The notes: generated by a model from the sequence alone, not told the origin. 64,000 nucleotides of DNA from Mortierella sp. BCC40632 (GCA_011634665.1 WAEK01000006.1:577001-641000); one strand, 5' to 3'; positions 9,763 through 20,784 are shown, counted from the first letter of the stretch. Made by a program: numbers and translations.

Positions 9763-9981
9763 TGTCCTTTTCACTTTTTTTTACTGTTCTTCGATTTATT
9801 CTCAGAGTAAATAGTGAAATAACAACATCTTTTCCGTAATAAGGAATAGGTTTGTTCAGCTTTGCGACTGTCAAATGTCTTTTAACAAATTGGCTCTCCA
9901 ATTTTTACCACGTCGAACTTGGTAAAATCACACCTCGCTATTTTTTATTTTTTATTTTTTTTTCAACTCCACCTCTCTACT

Positions 9982-10370
9982 ATGACGTTCTCAGAGGACC
10001 TGCGTCTGCGAGCTGTGATTCTCTACTCCTTTCATGGTGTCGCGTTAAACAGTCACGAACCTAGGTGCCCGTCACCTACGGGCTTCCCTTTTTATTTGGC
10101 GAAGCGTAGATTTTAATAAAACAACTTCTTGTCTCGTTACTCACTCGTCCAGACACCACCACATTTCACAATGGGCTTTCAAAGGATGTTGTTGCAGCCA
10201 TTCTTGGAGTGTCAATGGCAAGTGTTGCCAAGTGGACAGAGCGGTTTAACAAGACTGGTTCAGTAATATCTTGCAGCCAAAGGACTCCAAAATTCCGATG
10301 GCCGGACTATCTCTTGTCGTTTGTGTGGAGCTATGTCAATTACCACCCCTGTTTCCTATTAGAGGAACTC
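9982..10370 (+). pseudogene. Tc1-like transposase, N-terminal part
   Basis: A first exon-like piece starts at ATG 9982 (TFSEDLRLRAVILYSFHG). A non-coding gap of about 110 bp, probably an intron, follows. The frame then resumes near 10170 with GLSKDVVAAILGVS and MASVAKWTERFNKTGSV, the helix-turn-helix that binds the transposon ends. It stops at the Ty3-3 insertion after HPCFLLEEL. Splice sites of the gap are not clear to me. Confidence 0.65.
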
Positions 10371-10637
10371 TGTAACAAGGCAAGAGGAATAGGGAAGGAG
10401 AAGAACAAGGACAGGGACTAGGACAAAGGCTAGGGACAAGAAGTGAGTTACTAACTGACGTTTATTGAGAAAGAAAGAGAGGAAATAAATACTAGAGAAG
10501 ATATGTAGAAAAAGGGGTGAACCCTTTCCATGGAGCGCGGCAATGGGGGAAGAAAATTCGTGTCCGTCCGTACAGATCGAAACATTCCAGCAAGGACATT
10601 CTCAAAGAGACGCACCAAGGTAGCATACTCTTTGACA
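10371..10637 (-). repeat. Ty3-3 3' LTR (267 bp)
   Basis: It starts TGTAACA and ends TTTGACA on the plus strand and is followed by the minus-strand purine tract AGAGGGGGAG (10638-10647). Confidence 0.95.
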
Positions 10638-10646
10638 CTCCCCCTC

Positions 10647-11792
10647 TTAAAAGAGGTCCTTCTCCTTGAGAGTATCTCGGTAATCTTGAATAACATCCTG
10701 TGCGTTCTCGAGGTCTTCGAGCGTCTGCCAAGTGCTATCTTTTACCGGGAAACCAACCCATTTGACTAGGAATTTAATTAGACCTTCCTTTGTCTTCTTG
10801 TGCTTGACGATTCGCTCCACCTCATAGGGCTGTTCATAGTACTCATCGCTATCGTCAATGAGAGTTCCTTGTCAGGCCTCAGCTCTTCATTATCCGCAAA
10901 CTCGTCACTCCTACGAGTAGTAGCCCTGAGCTTGGAGACGTGGAACACAGGATGCAGTCGACTTCTAGGAGGTAACTGCAACTTGTAGTTCAAGGGACTT
11001 GGTTGAGCAATAATTTTGTAAGGTCCTAGGAATGGTCTCCTCAGTTTGTTGACCTCCTTTGTCGCATTTTCCGTGGCGGTTTTGATATCGGTTGCGTCGA
11101 TATAGACAAGATCGTCTATTTCAAATATGGCCTCGCGTCTGTGGGCATCGTACTGGTCAGAGTACTTTTTGTGACTGTCTTGGATAGCGTCATAAACAAT
11201 TCGGAATCTCGCTTGGTGTTTCTCCATCTCTTCTTTTCACATTAGGTTGTTTGACCACATGAGCTTTTTCCGTCAAGAGTGTCGCTGGTGTTAACGGTAC
11301 GTGTCCATACATCACTTCGAATGGGCTAAGTCCTGTAGCGGATGACTTGGCAGAATTATGCGGACTCGGCATGGATGAGGAATTCGTCCCAATCATCGTG
11401 AGCCTCATTCGTGTATAAGCGCAGATACTGTTCCAAGGACTGGATGATTCGCTCTGCTTGTCCGTTTGATTGTTGATGTTCAGCGGTTGACATGTTCAGA
11501 CTCGTTCCAAGATGCTCGAAAAGGCTCTTCCAGAATGTACTGGTGAATCTGGTGTCTCGGTCCGACACGATTGACTTGGGAACTCCATAATGTCGGAACA
11601 CTTGCTGGAAAAATATGTTGGCAACATCCTTGGCGGTGCAACTGGTTTTGTGGCGACAAACACAGCGGCTTTACTAAACCTGTCCACAAATACTACTATT
11701 GCATCATGTCCTGCTTTCGTTTTAGGTAGATGTGTCACCAGGTCCATTGCAATGTGCGTCCAAGGTTTCTCTGGAATGGGTAATGGCTGCAA
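10647..11792 (-). pseudogene. Ty3-3 integrase core, C-terminal domain and chromodomain
   Basis: The core (11356-11792) shows D in AMDLVTHLP, D in VSDRDTRF and E in GQAERI. The HHCC zinc part lies just upstream (GHLGVDKTYV, near 11900-11950) in another frame. The C-terminal domain at 10778-11227 contains LGPYKII and LHPVFHVSKL. A chromodomain in a further frame ends at 10647 and reads YEVERIV, LVKWVGFP, STWQTLEDLENA. Together they would integrate cDNA at marked chromatin. At least three frame changes interrupt the chain. Confidence 0.85.
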
Positions 11793-12061
11793 TAGCCCCA
11801 GTTCTTTTGTCGTTCTGTGCTTGCTAAGTCGACACTCGTGGCACGAGCTAACATAATTTTACGGATTGCCACATGCCCGGCCAATAGTAGTATCCTTCAG
11901 ATAGCCGGACGTATGTCTTGTCAACACCAAGGTGTCCTGCTAACGACGAGTCATGGATTTCCTTCATGATCGTAGACTTTTCCTCTGGTAGGTTGGGTAC
12001 ACATAATCGCATGTCTTTCTTAAGGTAGAGGAGGTTGTCATGGAGCGTGAACTCGTACGGG

Positions 12062-14194
12062 TTATTCTTTTCCTTGAACTGCTCTAACTCGTTTCAACCA
12101 ATCGCCAAAATCTTCATCCTCCTCGTAGGCCTCTCTGCAAGCTTCCAAGATTGTGGATCCGATTACTGGTTTTGACTCCATACTGGCTGCATCTTGGTAG
12201 TCCGGCCTTCTTGAAAGAGCATCAGGTACAACATTGAGTGGTCCTTTTTTGTATCGTATCACAAAATTATACTCTGCTAGTTTTTCCATCCAGCGAATTT
12301 GGCGAGGACTGAGCGTGTTCTTTTGTATCCAGATATTTTAGTGATTCATGATCGGTGAAAACAATATAAAGGGCTCGGCTGTCGAATGCAGATATACTCG
12401 CCATTTTTGGAGTGCATGGACGGCGGCAAGTTGTTCTTTTTTCATGGATTGGGTAATTAATCTCTGCAGCGGACAGTTTCCTTGATTCGAACGCGACTGG
12501 TCGACCGTTCTGCATTAACGCTGCACCAATAGCATATTTCGAGGAGTCGACATGGACTTCAACAGGGAGTTCGGGATTGAAGACAGCCAGGACTGGGGCG
12601 TTCATAATTGCCTTTTTCAATTTTTGAACGCACGTTTTTGTTCTTTCAACCATCGGAAGGTCACATCTTTTTTTCAGTAGTTCAGTGAGGGGAGCGGCAA
12701 TCTTGGCGAGCTTGTGAATGAAGCGTCGGTAGTAGTTGACAAGTCCTAGAAACGATTGGATATCTAGGACACAGCGCAAGGCTGGCCACTCGGCTATTGC
12801 CTGGACTTTGGAGGGGTCGACCGATACGCCCTTGCTGGACACGATGTGTCCTAGGAAGCCAACTTCGCTCTTGGCAAATTCGCACTTGGACAGCTTGGCA
12901 TACAGTCGATGTTCTCGTAATTTGCGCAAGATAATTTCCAAATGAACTAAATGTTGTTCCATGTTCTTGCTGAATATCAATAGATCGTCGAGGTATATGA
13001 TCACACAACCATCCAGTTCGGTTCGGAAAACTTCGTTCATTAATGTCATGAAGGTGGCAGGAGCATTGGTCAATCCGAATGGCAGCACAAGGAACTCATA
13101 TAGGCCGTATCTTGTGCGAAAAGCGGTCTTGTGTACGTCGTTTTCGTGAATTCGAACTTGGTGATAACCTGTTCGTAAATCCATTTTGCTAAACACTTCT
13201 GCGCCGTTCAGTCGATCAAGCAACTCATCAATTCTTGGTAACGGATAAGTATTCCTGATTGTTTGTTTGTTCAATGCTCTGTAGTCAATGCACATTCTCA
13301 AGTCGCCTTTTTTTCCGCACAAACAATACAGGAGCACCGTAAGGGGATTGACTAGGTCTAATGAACCCGTGTCGTAGCAGGTCATCAATTTGTTTTTTGA
13401 GCTCGTCCATTTCGGCCAAGGAAAGTTGATAGGTAGGCCTAGAGGGCGGCGTCGATCCAGGAATCAGGTCAATGTGATGGTCTACTGAACGCTCAGGGAG
13501 GTAGTTCTTTCGGGAGTTCCTCTGGAAATACATCGCTGTATTTTTCTAGGAGAACTTCTACCTCCGGTGGCTGACTTTCGCTTTTCTTGTTATCCTCCTC
13601 GTTCGATCGCACAATGCACAAGTAGGCTTGGTGTTTTCCAAGGGAACGTTTGAATTGCATTGCGGACAATACTGGTTGGTGTGTCGGTCGGGTGTATCCT
13701 TGGATTACAATGTCAGGTTCGACTCGGATGACGTGGTTGGCAAGGTCTAATATTGGTTGCGGTTTACTATGTGCCAGCCAACGTTTGCCCAGGATTGCTT
13801 CGAATTTCATGTCGACAACATTGAATTGGATTACTGGGCAAAAATTGTCGGCAAGTCGGAGTCGGATGTGGCAATATTGGGTACAAAGTGTTGGTTGGCC
13901 ATTGCCAAACGCAACTGTTGTTGGATTTCGCTTTTTTGACGTTGCGATATGAAGGCGCTTGACTACCTCGTAATTAATGTAACTTGCGGATGCGCCGCTA
14001 TCTACCATAATGTCGATAGTATGATCCTTGAAACGACCGGCCACATACATGAGAGGTTCGTCTTCGATTTCTTCTGGTAATTCAGGGTTAACTTCCTGAC
14101 TGTTGGAATCTGGACATGGACTAGCAGAAAACTTATTCTGGGGACTGGGAGTGAAGGTTGAGTCATCTGACTCACTACTGGATTCACGGGACAC
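12062..14194 (-). pseudogene. Ty3-3 protease, reverse transcriptase and RNase H
   Basis: Protease (13493-14194) has an intact MVDSGASASYI active site. The reverse transcriptase frame (12267-13388) contains CIDYRALNKQ, FGLTNAPATF and the YLDD box, then the RNase H segment (VHVDSSKYAIGAAL, TDHESLKYL). The linker frame 13285-13533 joins them. The break at 13496-13498 is a CCC where CC would fit, and the break at 13308-13314 is a seven-base A/T run. RNase H ends in a third frame at 12062-12289. The order and motifs are those of an ordinary Ty3 pol. Confidence 0.85.
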
Positions 14195-14264
14195 GGCACT
14201 ACATTCTGCACTTGCAGGGAACTCGGGGCCAAGGCTACTATTGGTATCTTGAACAGGCAGCGGC

Positions 14265-15305
14265 TCACGTGAACCGACGACATTTAACGGGGTTGGACTG
14301 GGAATGGCACTCGCTGAGAACCGGAAACCAACTTTTTGGTCTCGGAACTGGGATCAATGTTAACCCACTTGGATCGACAATTTTAGGCTGGGAGGAGATA
14401 CGAAGCTCACTTGAGCTGGAGGGACATGATTCTGATTGTTTAGAAATGTCACTCGACGTTTCTGGACAATTTGTGGGTTTCGGGAACACTCCTTCTGGAC
14501 AATCACCAATAACATTTACGACCGTAGTCCCATATAAAGATCCATAATTCTTTATTGGGACGGGCTTTTTCCCGACGAATTCTTTTTTTTTTGCCTCACA
14601 GTTCTTGGCTTGATGGCCAGGTTGGTGACAATAGAAGCATGCACAGTTTTTCCAGTCCGCTTGTTTTTGAGGACTCATCTTGTGCATGTTCATAGCGTCT
14701 AGCTCCATCGGTTCTGCTTGGCTATTCGAGGACTCAGGCCTTGCTGGTTCATGTTTGGGTTGTGGTTCCCAAGAATGTTGCTTCCCACGTTGGTACACTC
14801 GGTCGAGGCTCTCAGACACTTGAACAATCGTGTACAGGTCTTGTCGAAGGCTTGGATTACCGGCGAAATGTTCTTGAAGTCTTTGTCCAAGCCCTTGGAG
14901 GAAGACCTGGATCGCTTCTGCCTCACTCATGTCAGTGAGGACAGAGCGTAGGGTTTCGAACTCATTGATGTAATCCGTGACAGACCCTTTCTGTTTTAGG
15001 TTGTACAATTTGCTACGAGCGAACAATTTGGTGTTGGGGCTCGAGTAGCGTTTTTCCAACGCAGCCTTGAAACTGATCCAATCGTTATCATTGAGGACAG
15101 CTGGAAACGTAAGGGTCCGGACCCAGTTGCGCGCGTTGCCTTGGAGAAGAAGACGGCACCCTTGGATCCGTTGACTCGCGTTGAGACTGAGAGCATCGCT
15201 ATACTCTTCAATATCCTTGATCCAGTTGGAAACGTTTTCGTTTGGAAGGCCTTTGAATTCATGGAGATGGACATTTTTAACAAAGGTATCGAAGTGGTTA
15301 GGCAT
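14265..15305 (-). CDS. Ty3-3 gag with CCHC zinc knuckle
   Basis: An uninterrupted 346-residue frame starts 36 bp inside the 5' LTR. It has the retrotransposon gag core (residues about 30-180, with WVRTLTFPAVLND and DYINEFETLRSVL) and a CFYCHQPGHQAKNC knuckle near residue 215. A serine-rich tail follows. Length and knuckle position fit Ty3 gag proteins. It would assemble the cytoplasmic particle and package element RNA. It is the only intact gag in the window. Confidence 0.88.
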   Translation of the reverse strand: MPNHFDTFVKNVHLHEFKGLPNENVSNWIKDIEEYSDALSLNASQRIQGCRLLLQGNARNWVRTLTFPAVLNDNDWISFKAALEKRYSSPNTKLFARSKLYNLKQKGSVTDYINEFETLRSVLTDMSEAEAIQVFLQGLGQRLQEHFAGNPSLRQDLYTIVQVSESLDRVYQRGKQHSWEPQPKHEPARPESSNSQAEPMELDAMNMHKMSPQKQADWKNCACFYCHQPGHQAKNCEAKKKEFVGKKPVPIKNYGSLYGTTVVNVIGDCPEGVFPKPTNCPETSSDISKQSESCPSSSSELRISSQPKIVDPSGLTLIPVPRPKSWFPVLSECHSQSNPVKCRRFT

Positions 15306-15323
15306 AATGGAGGTGGTGGAAGG

Positions 15324-15341
15324 GAACTTCCTTTGCTACCA
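15324..15341 (-). promoter_or_regulatory. Ty3-3 primer-binding site (tRNA type)
   Basis: Immediately next to the 5' LTR the minus strand reads TGGTAGCAAAGGAAGTTC. The first seven bases fit a tRNA ending GCTACCA, as fungal initiator Met tRNA often does. The primer identity is inferred, not proven. Confidence 0.55.
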
Positions 15342-15608
15342 TGTAACAAGGCAAGAGGAATAGGGAAGGAGAAGAACAAGGACAGGGACTAGGACAAAGG
15401 CTAGGGACAAGAAGTGAGTTACTAACTGACGTTTATTGAGAAAGAAAGAGAGGAAATAAATACTAGAGAAGATATGTAGAAAAAGGGGTGAACCCTTTCC
15501 ATGGAGCGCGGCAATGGGGGAAGAAAATTCGTGTCCGTCCGTACAGATCGAAACATTCCAGCAAGGACATTCTCAAAGAGACGCACCAAGGTAGCATACT
15601 CTTTGACA
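15342..15608 (-). repeat. Ty3-3 5' LTR (267 bp)
   Basis: It appears identical to 10371-10637 and is followed by the second AACTC copy. Confidence 0.95.
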
Positions 15609-16318
15609 AACTCCAGGACGAAATCAGAGATCGGTTCCCTGAGGTGCGGAATAATTCGCTGTCAACTATCTGCCGTACCCTTCGCCATGACCTTGGACTA
15701 TCAAGAAAAAAACTGACCAAGCTAGCTCGGGAGGCTGTTCCAAGAGAAGTTGCCAATTACAAGTTTCGGCTCAGACTTTGGTACCGATACCCAGAACAGC
15801 TACTGTTTATCGATGAAACAAGCAAGGATGGCCGCGCTGCTCTTCGTACCCACGCTTGGTCACTGATTGGTACACCCGCTTTTGTGAGCCTTCCCTTTTG
15901 TTATGCAAAAAGGTTGTCTGCTTTTGCAGTCTACTCACACCGAGGATTCCTTGACTGGGATATAATCGATGACACTTTCACTGGCCCAAAGTTCTATCAA
16001 GCAGTCCTCTATCACCTACTACCTCACCTTCAGCCTTGGCCACTACCTAAAAGCATTGTTGTCATGGATAATGCTCGGGTGCACATGCATAAGGAAATTA
16101 GTGCTGCCATCAGTTCTTGAGGAGCCATTCTTATTTATCTTCCTCCATACTCCCCACAATTCAATCCCGTGGAGCTTGGATTCGCGCTGGTAAAGCGGTG
16201 GATTCAAAGACCTGTTAATGTTGCCTACCAATCAATGTCAAGACCCATGCTTGACCTTGCCTTCCGCGCCCATTCAGATATCAATAGCATTAATTCATTC
16301 ACTCATTGCGGGTATTAA
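15609..16318 (+). pseudogene. Tc1-like transposase, DDE catalytic part (one nonsense codon)
   Basis: The frame gives QDEIRDRFPEV and LSRKKLTKLARE (second DNA-binding part), then the DDE domain: D in LFIDETSKDG, D in VVMDNARVHMHKE, and E in YSPQFNPVELGF. A TGA at 16118-16120 (after AAISS) cuts the protein just before the block that holds the last catalytic residue. The frame then runs on to a TAA at 16316. The architecture is that of fungal Tc1-family transposases, which cut at TA sites. Disrupted by Ty3-3 and by the TGA, it is not functional as read. Confidence 0.85.
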
Positions 16319-16379
16319 ACACGCTTCATTGAAACTAGCAGTATCGCCTATAAAAGTATAAATATGGCATATGGCTCAA

Positions 16380-18252
16380 CTAAACCTTCACCATGCTTCG
16401 AGTAACGCGACGCGTACTCACCAGTGTTTCTCAACGAGACGGATTTCGTTCGATAACTCGTTTCGTTTCGTTAACGTTTCGTTTCGATAACGGTCATTTA
16501 CAGGGAATTAGTACGGGCTTAACGAAACGATTCCGCGGCTTAACGAGACGAGATCTTGACTTTTTCTGTTCGATAAGAAACACTGGTACTCACTGAAGCT
16601 TTTTTTGCCTTTTTCTGTGGGAAGATGATTGTGGTCTTCATTGGGTTCTCCTTTCCATGCACCTCCTTGCCTTTCCGAACCAGGGGTGTTCCCTCTGCAG
16701 ACCATGGCGGTTCTTCCTCTATGTTTTCCTTGTCAGCGTGGGAAGGTGAGCTGCTCAAAATGCTGCTCACCATAGATGGATGGTGTGATTGCCGGCTGGG
16801 ATAATTTTGCTTGTTGTTTTGATCACTAGACAGTGTCCTAGCGCCGAGTGGGAGACCTTTCGGTGGGGTGGAAGGGACAATATAGGGGTTTTCTGATGTA
16901 TTGCCAAATAAATTAGATCATGGGTCTGTGCAAACAAAAAAAGAGGGGGACCGTGATTGCAGATAGGATGTGAAGGGGCTACTTTCAATGGGTGATGATG
17001 ACAGTGAGTTGATCATAACCTGGCGCTGGTGACGAGGTGCAGGCTTATTATGCGGCTTTATCCAGGGAGCAGCTGTCAAGGGTGAGTAATCAAGGTAATC
17101 GAGGGAATCAAGACTGTCGAGAGCGAAAGTCGATGATTCCTCTTGAGGATATCGTTTGAGTTTGGGTGAAGGATGCGAATAGGGATGATGGTCACGAAAC
17201 TTGCGGTTTTGACGACTAGAGCTACTGGATTCAAGGCGGCGGAGAAGCTGGTCTGCATCTTGCAATTTGCCGGGGTAACGAGTATCCTCACTCGCGCGGT
17301 TTGTGCCACGCGAGCGAGTATGTTCAAGAAGTGGGGGGTCAGGAAGAGGTAACTCAGAGCCATTCAAGATGCGGATGAGCTCCGCTCGGCTGGAAAAAGT
17401 GACTGTGAGGGTAATGGGCTCATCAGCACCTGTGCTTGGAGACAATGGTTGGGCCATCGCTCTATCAACATTTTTCATTTGTTGGCGGGTGATGTTGTTG
17501 GGGAGGATGGGGGCAGTACCGGGTTCTGAAATGTGCGCTCGGTCTTTCGATAGGGTATATGCTGCCCACTGTTTCTCATACAGCCCCATGGGCTCCAAAT
17601 CGCCGTCTTTTATGGTCCGTGTGAGAGAGTTGTAGTGATCCCAGAAGTCGTCTTTCGTTCCGCGATGTAGGGCTGACGATCTTATGGCTGGCCTAGGGGG
17701 GACATACGCGAAGAGGTCAAGAATAACTTCTTCTCTGAGATCCCCTTTTTTATCTAGGTTATGCCGGAAATGGTACCAGGCTTCAAGCAAGACACTGCTG
17801 GTGTTGTCGAGGTTGGGAGTGCACATATCTCGATGGGGAGTGCTACTCCGTTGTTTGAGGCGAAGTGTTGGATCTTTGTTACCTGTGTATATGGGCGTCC
17901 CGTTCAGGGAAACACTTCTCAATGTATCTCTCACAGACGACAGCAAAGTGCTGTATCCACATGAAGACGAGATGTGGAAGATCGGGCTCTTGACTGGTAT
18001 CCCTGATTCCTCTTTGATATCACGGCGAGTTATGCCGGCAGGCTCCCAGCGAACGTTCAGTCGGATTGTGTAATTGTTTGGGGGGGAACGAACTGGCAGC
18101 TTTCCTTTTCTACCATGTGTTGATTGGTAATGCCGGTGGGAAACATTGGAGTTGGGCTTCCAAGGGGGCGATAAGGAAGTGCGTGAGAGTGAGGAATAAG
18201 ATGATGACATTGGAGCAAAATGTGGAGACAAATCGGAGAAAAAGGATAACAA
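16380..18252 (-). pseudogene. Unknown protein, long ORF with internal TGA and MITE at its end
   Basis: One frame runs from an ATG at 18252 (or 18210) to 16921 (444 aa), meets a TGA at 16918-16920, and stays open to the MITE. Without the MITE it would read through KKASVST into RRVTRSMVKV and stop at 16380. With it, the tail becomes SYRTEKVKISSR and stops at 16540. Residues 57-110 contain an NYTIRLNVRWEPAGITRRDI segment. The rest is Ser/Pro/Arg-rich and probably disordered, with an LDSLDSLDYLDY repeat near residue 395. I do not recognise the family. It may be a host gene or an accessory transposon gene. The TGA could be a mutation or a sequencing error. Confidence 0.5.
16422..16585. mobile_element. 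hAT-type MITE, 164 bp
   Basis: The ends are CAGTGTTTCT and AGAAACACTG, flanked on both sides by GTACTCAC, an exact 8-bp duplication as hAT transposases make. The inside is rich in TTTCG and AACG motifs and has no coding capacity. It sits in the last codons of the ORF at 16380-18252. Confidence 0.93.
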
Positions 18253-18377
18253 TCGACAATAGCATGCTGCTTTTTTTTATTTTGGTTTTCATCAGCAGTA
18301 GATACCACCTTAATAACTGAGGGGTCAAAACCTTTTTACCGTCAGTAAGAGAAGTAAAAAAAAGTGAAATGGACAAT

Positions 18378-18720
18378 AATCACTGGTATATTAAAGTATA
18401 CGAGAGATGAGAGTAAAGGTGACCCTCCCACCCGCTCAAAAAAAAAAAAAAAAAAAAAAAAAGGCAAGCACCAAACGACCAAAGGACAAGAATACACTGG
18501 ATACACCTTTTAAAAAAAAAAAAAAAAAAAATATACTTATAGTCAAAAAAAAAAAAAAAAAAAATACTTATAGTCTAAAAAAAAAAAAAAAAAAAAACTC
18601 TAAACATGCTACAGTAGGCAATAAACAACGGCCGTATCACCTTTACTCTCATCTCTCGTATACTAATATACCAGTGATTAGACTTCGCCTGCTATCGCAG
18701 GCTCGTCCAATCCCTAGAAT
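18378..18720 (-). mobile_element. Solo DIRS-associated inverted-repeat module
   Basis: This copy closely matches 33576-33892. Arms of about 45 bp (TCACTGGTATATT... and its reverse complement) flank poly-A tracts and an inverted copy of the DIRS-1 leader. The right side also carries the 40-bp tail with the GCCTGC/GCAGGC hairpin, and the left side lacks it. No DIRS coding region is next to it and there is no target duplication. Confidence 0.85.
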
Positions 18721-19211
18721 GGCTCGCACCGCTTGGCCGGCACGGTTGTTAAACCGGATTGGGAAAGGGGATAAGGGGGACAATCCAACCAATGCGCATC
18801 AACCGATCTCCTTGAAGAAGAGGGAAAGAAAGGAACAAAGTGATACAAAAGATCTGTGAACGAACAATATCTAGCTGCAGGGTCTCGCCTGTGGGGCGAA
18901 TTAACAGGCGGACCTGATCTAGAAGGTAAGTGTTCAAACTAACGGATCGAGAAGAAGGAGGGAAAAAAAGAACTGTCCTTTATAAAATGCTGTAGGGGGG
19001 TGCTTTTTAAATACCCTCCTGGAAGATCTTCCTAATGCATTTACTACACTACAGTAGGTTGTTGAGAGGAGGAGGGGGGGAAGTAGGAGAGGATAAGAAA
19101 GAGGTTGAGGAGGAGTTTAGAGCTGGAGGATGGAAGAAAGAAAGAAAGGTGGAGTGTGATCAAGGAAAGGAAAGGAGTGCTTTAAAAAAAAAGTGGGGCA
19201 TACCTCACATG
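18721..19211. other. Spacer, no recognisable gene
   Basis: GA-rich low-complexity DNA. No frame with family resemblance was found. Confidence 0.4.
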
Positions 19212-19333
19212 CAGTGTTTCTGATATCAATCTTTCGGCTTGAAATTTCATAGTAAAGTTTGATGTTTGAGTTTGAGTTTGATCAAACTTTATTAAGAAAT
19301 ATCAAGTTTTCAAAGCTTTGATCAGAAACACTG
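19212..19333. mobile_element. Small hAT-type MITE (122 bp)
   Basis: The ends are CAGTGTTTCTGAT and ATCAGAAACACTG. Its interior shares TTTGAGTTTGAGTTTGATCA with the left end of the large hAT element 430 bp downstream, so it looks like an internal-deletion derivative. The flanking 8-mers do not match. Confidence 0.7.
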
Positions 19334-19776
19334 TGTACCATGACCCTGTCGCAGAATACAGTGCATTCTGTAATCAGCCAGAAGACTCCTCGTGGGAAGA
19401 TTTCTGGCCCACATGGACTGGAGTTTCCTCATTTAGACAGATCCTCTCGACCTTTTGTGCTTTTGCAAGGTTATGATGTCATGCGATGCATGGCCCTCTT
19501 TTGCTGAGGAGCAAGAACATAATCTACAGAATGAGATAAGCTGGTTTTTTCTCAAGAAATGATGCCAGCGTACATGAGTCCAGGGCAAGGGAGAGGTGAG
19601 CCTTGTCTATGGTCCTTTAGTAGGTTTCTGAGTAATCAGATTAGAGATGTTTGAGAGGACCCGACTACTCGGCGAAAGGAGCTCCTCTTTTAAGTCTGTG
19701 ATACTTTTTTGGGATGTTCAAAAAAGTATAAAAAAAAGTCTACCCATCTACGCCATATGCAGGGTTTCTGATCAAA

Positions 19777-20220
19777 GCTTTGAAAACCGAGATTACTTGA
19801 AGTTTGAGTTTGAGTTTGATCAAACATTATCAAACTCAAGTACCTGGTACTTGATTTGTGTTTGACAAATACTTGAACTTGAAAATTATGAGGCTTGATA
19901 TTGCTTGAAATTTTTTTCATGGTTTGATACTGTTACTTGAGTTGTTTGACTTTGTGATTGACTCAAATACTTGACCAGACTTGACCATCGCACAAGCTTG
20001 AGAGCCCTGTTTGATCAAACACTAATTCAAGCTTTTACTACTTGATCACCAACTTGAACCAAGTACTTGAGCTTTTATGATTTGATTTAAGGATTGAGTC
20101 AAACGCTTGATCGAACGTTTGACGTTTCTTTTCAAGCCTGAGATGATTGAGTCAAGTATCTGGTCAAACGTGTGAGAACGCTTTATCAAACCTAAGCTTG
20201 ATATTCGCTTTAACTCAAAA
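19777..20220. repeat. Left subterminal repeat zone of the hAT element
   Basis: Dense degenerate copies of TTTGATCAA, ACTTGA and TCAAAC occur in both orientations and are mirrored at the other end. Confidence 0.7.
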
Positions 20221-20746
20221 CACTTGAGGCTGTGCCTGGGACTTCCCTCGTTCCTTGTTTAGGCCAATGTCTATGGCACCTCACACATTTCATTCTTTTA
20301 TTCTCGCAAAAAAAATATTTGGCCTTTGTGATAAAGTAATGCTGGTCTTTGCTATTGTATATTTCGAACGGCCAATCATCATGGTGACATAACATCGCGT
20401 GGGTTGAACTCTCACTCGATTTGTATTTGAATCAGGAACAAAGAGTGAAAAAGAACTAGCATTCTTTGGAGTGGATTTGCGAGGGGGAGACACTAATTAT
20501 ATTATGACAGATTCACCTCGACTCCAAGGGTTGACTCGCTCTTCGCTCCATGCTAAAAAAATAAAATAAAATGAAACCAACAACAGCAACAACAACAACA
20601 GCAAATTATCTTCTCTGCGTTTGTCCAAATAGCTTTTCTATCTGTATCACTGACCATATTCTTGTATGCCACTGACCTCTCTCTTGAATCAGGTAAGTGA
20701 GGTAACATAGAAAGGGAGATGAGGCTTACGCTGGTTGATCTCAGGG

Positions 20747-20784
<38 letters not shown>

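Larger units (their letters stand above)
10371..15608 (-). mobile_element. Ty3/gypsy chromodomain retrotransposon, element 3 (complete)
   Basis: The element has 267-bp LTRs that look identical, a perfect 5-bp target duplication (AACTC at 10366-10370 and 15609-15613), a purine tract and a primer-binding site beginning TGGTAGC. Gag, protease, reverse transcriptase, RNase H, integrase and chromodomain follow in order on the minus strand. Frame breaks remain in pol, two of them in a T7 run and a CCC. Insertion into the Tc1 transposase gene looks recent. Confidence 0.95.
9982..16318 (+). mobile_element. Tc1/mariner-like transposon split by Ty3-3
   Basis: An N-terminal part (9982-10370) and a C-terminal part (15609-16318) are separated only by Ty3 element 3. 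Across the duplicated AACTC the transposase frame joins without a shift. I could not find its terminal inverted repeats, so the true ends are unknown. Confidence 0.8.
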
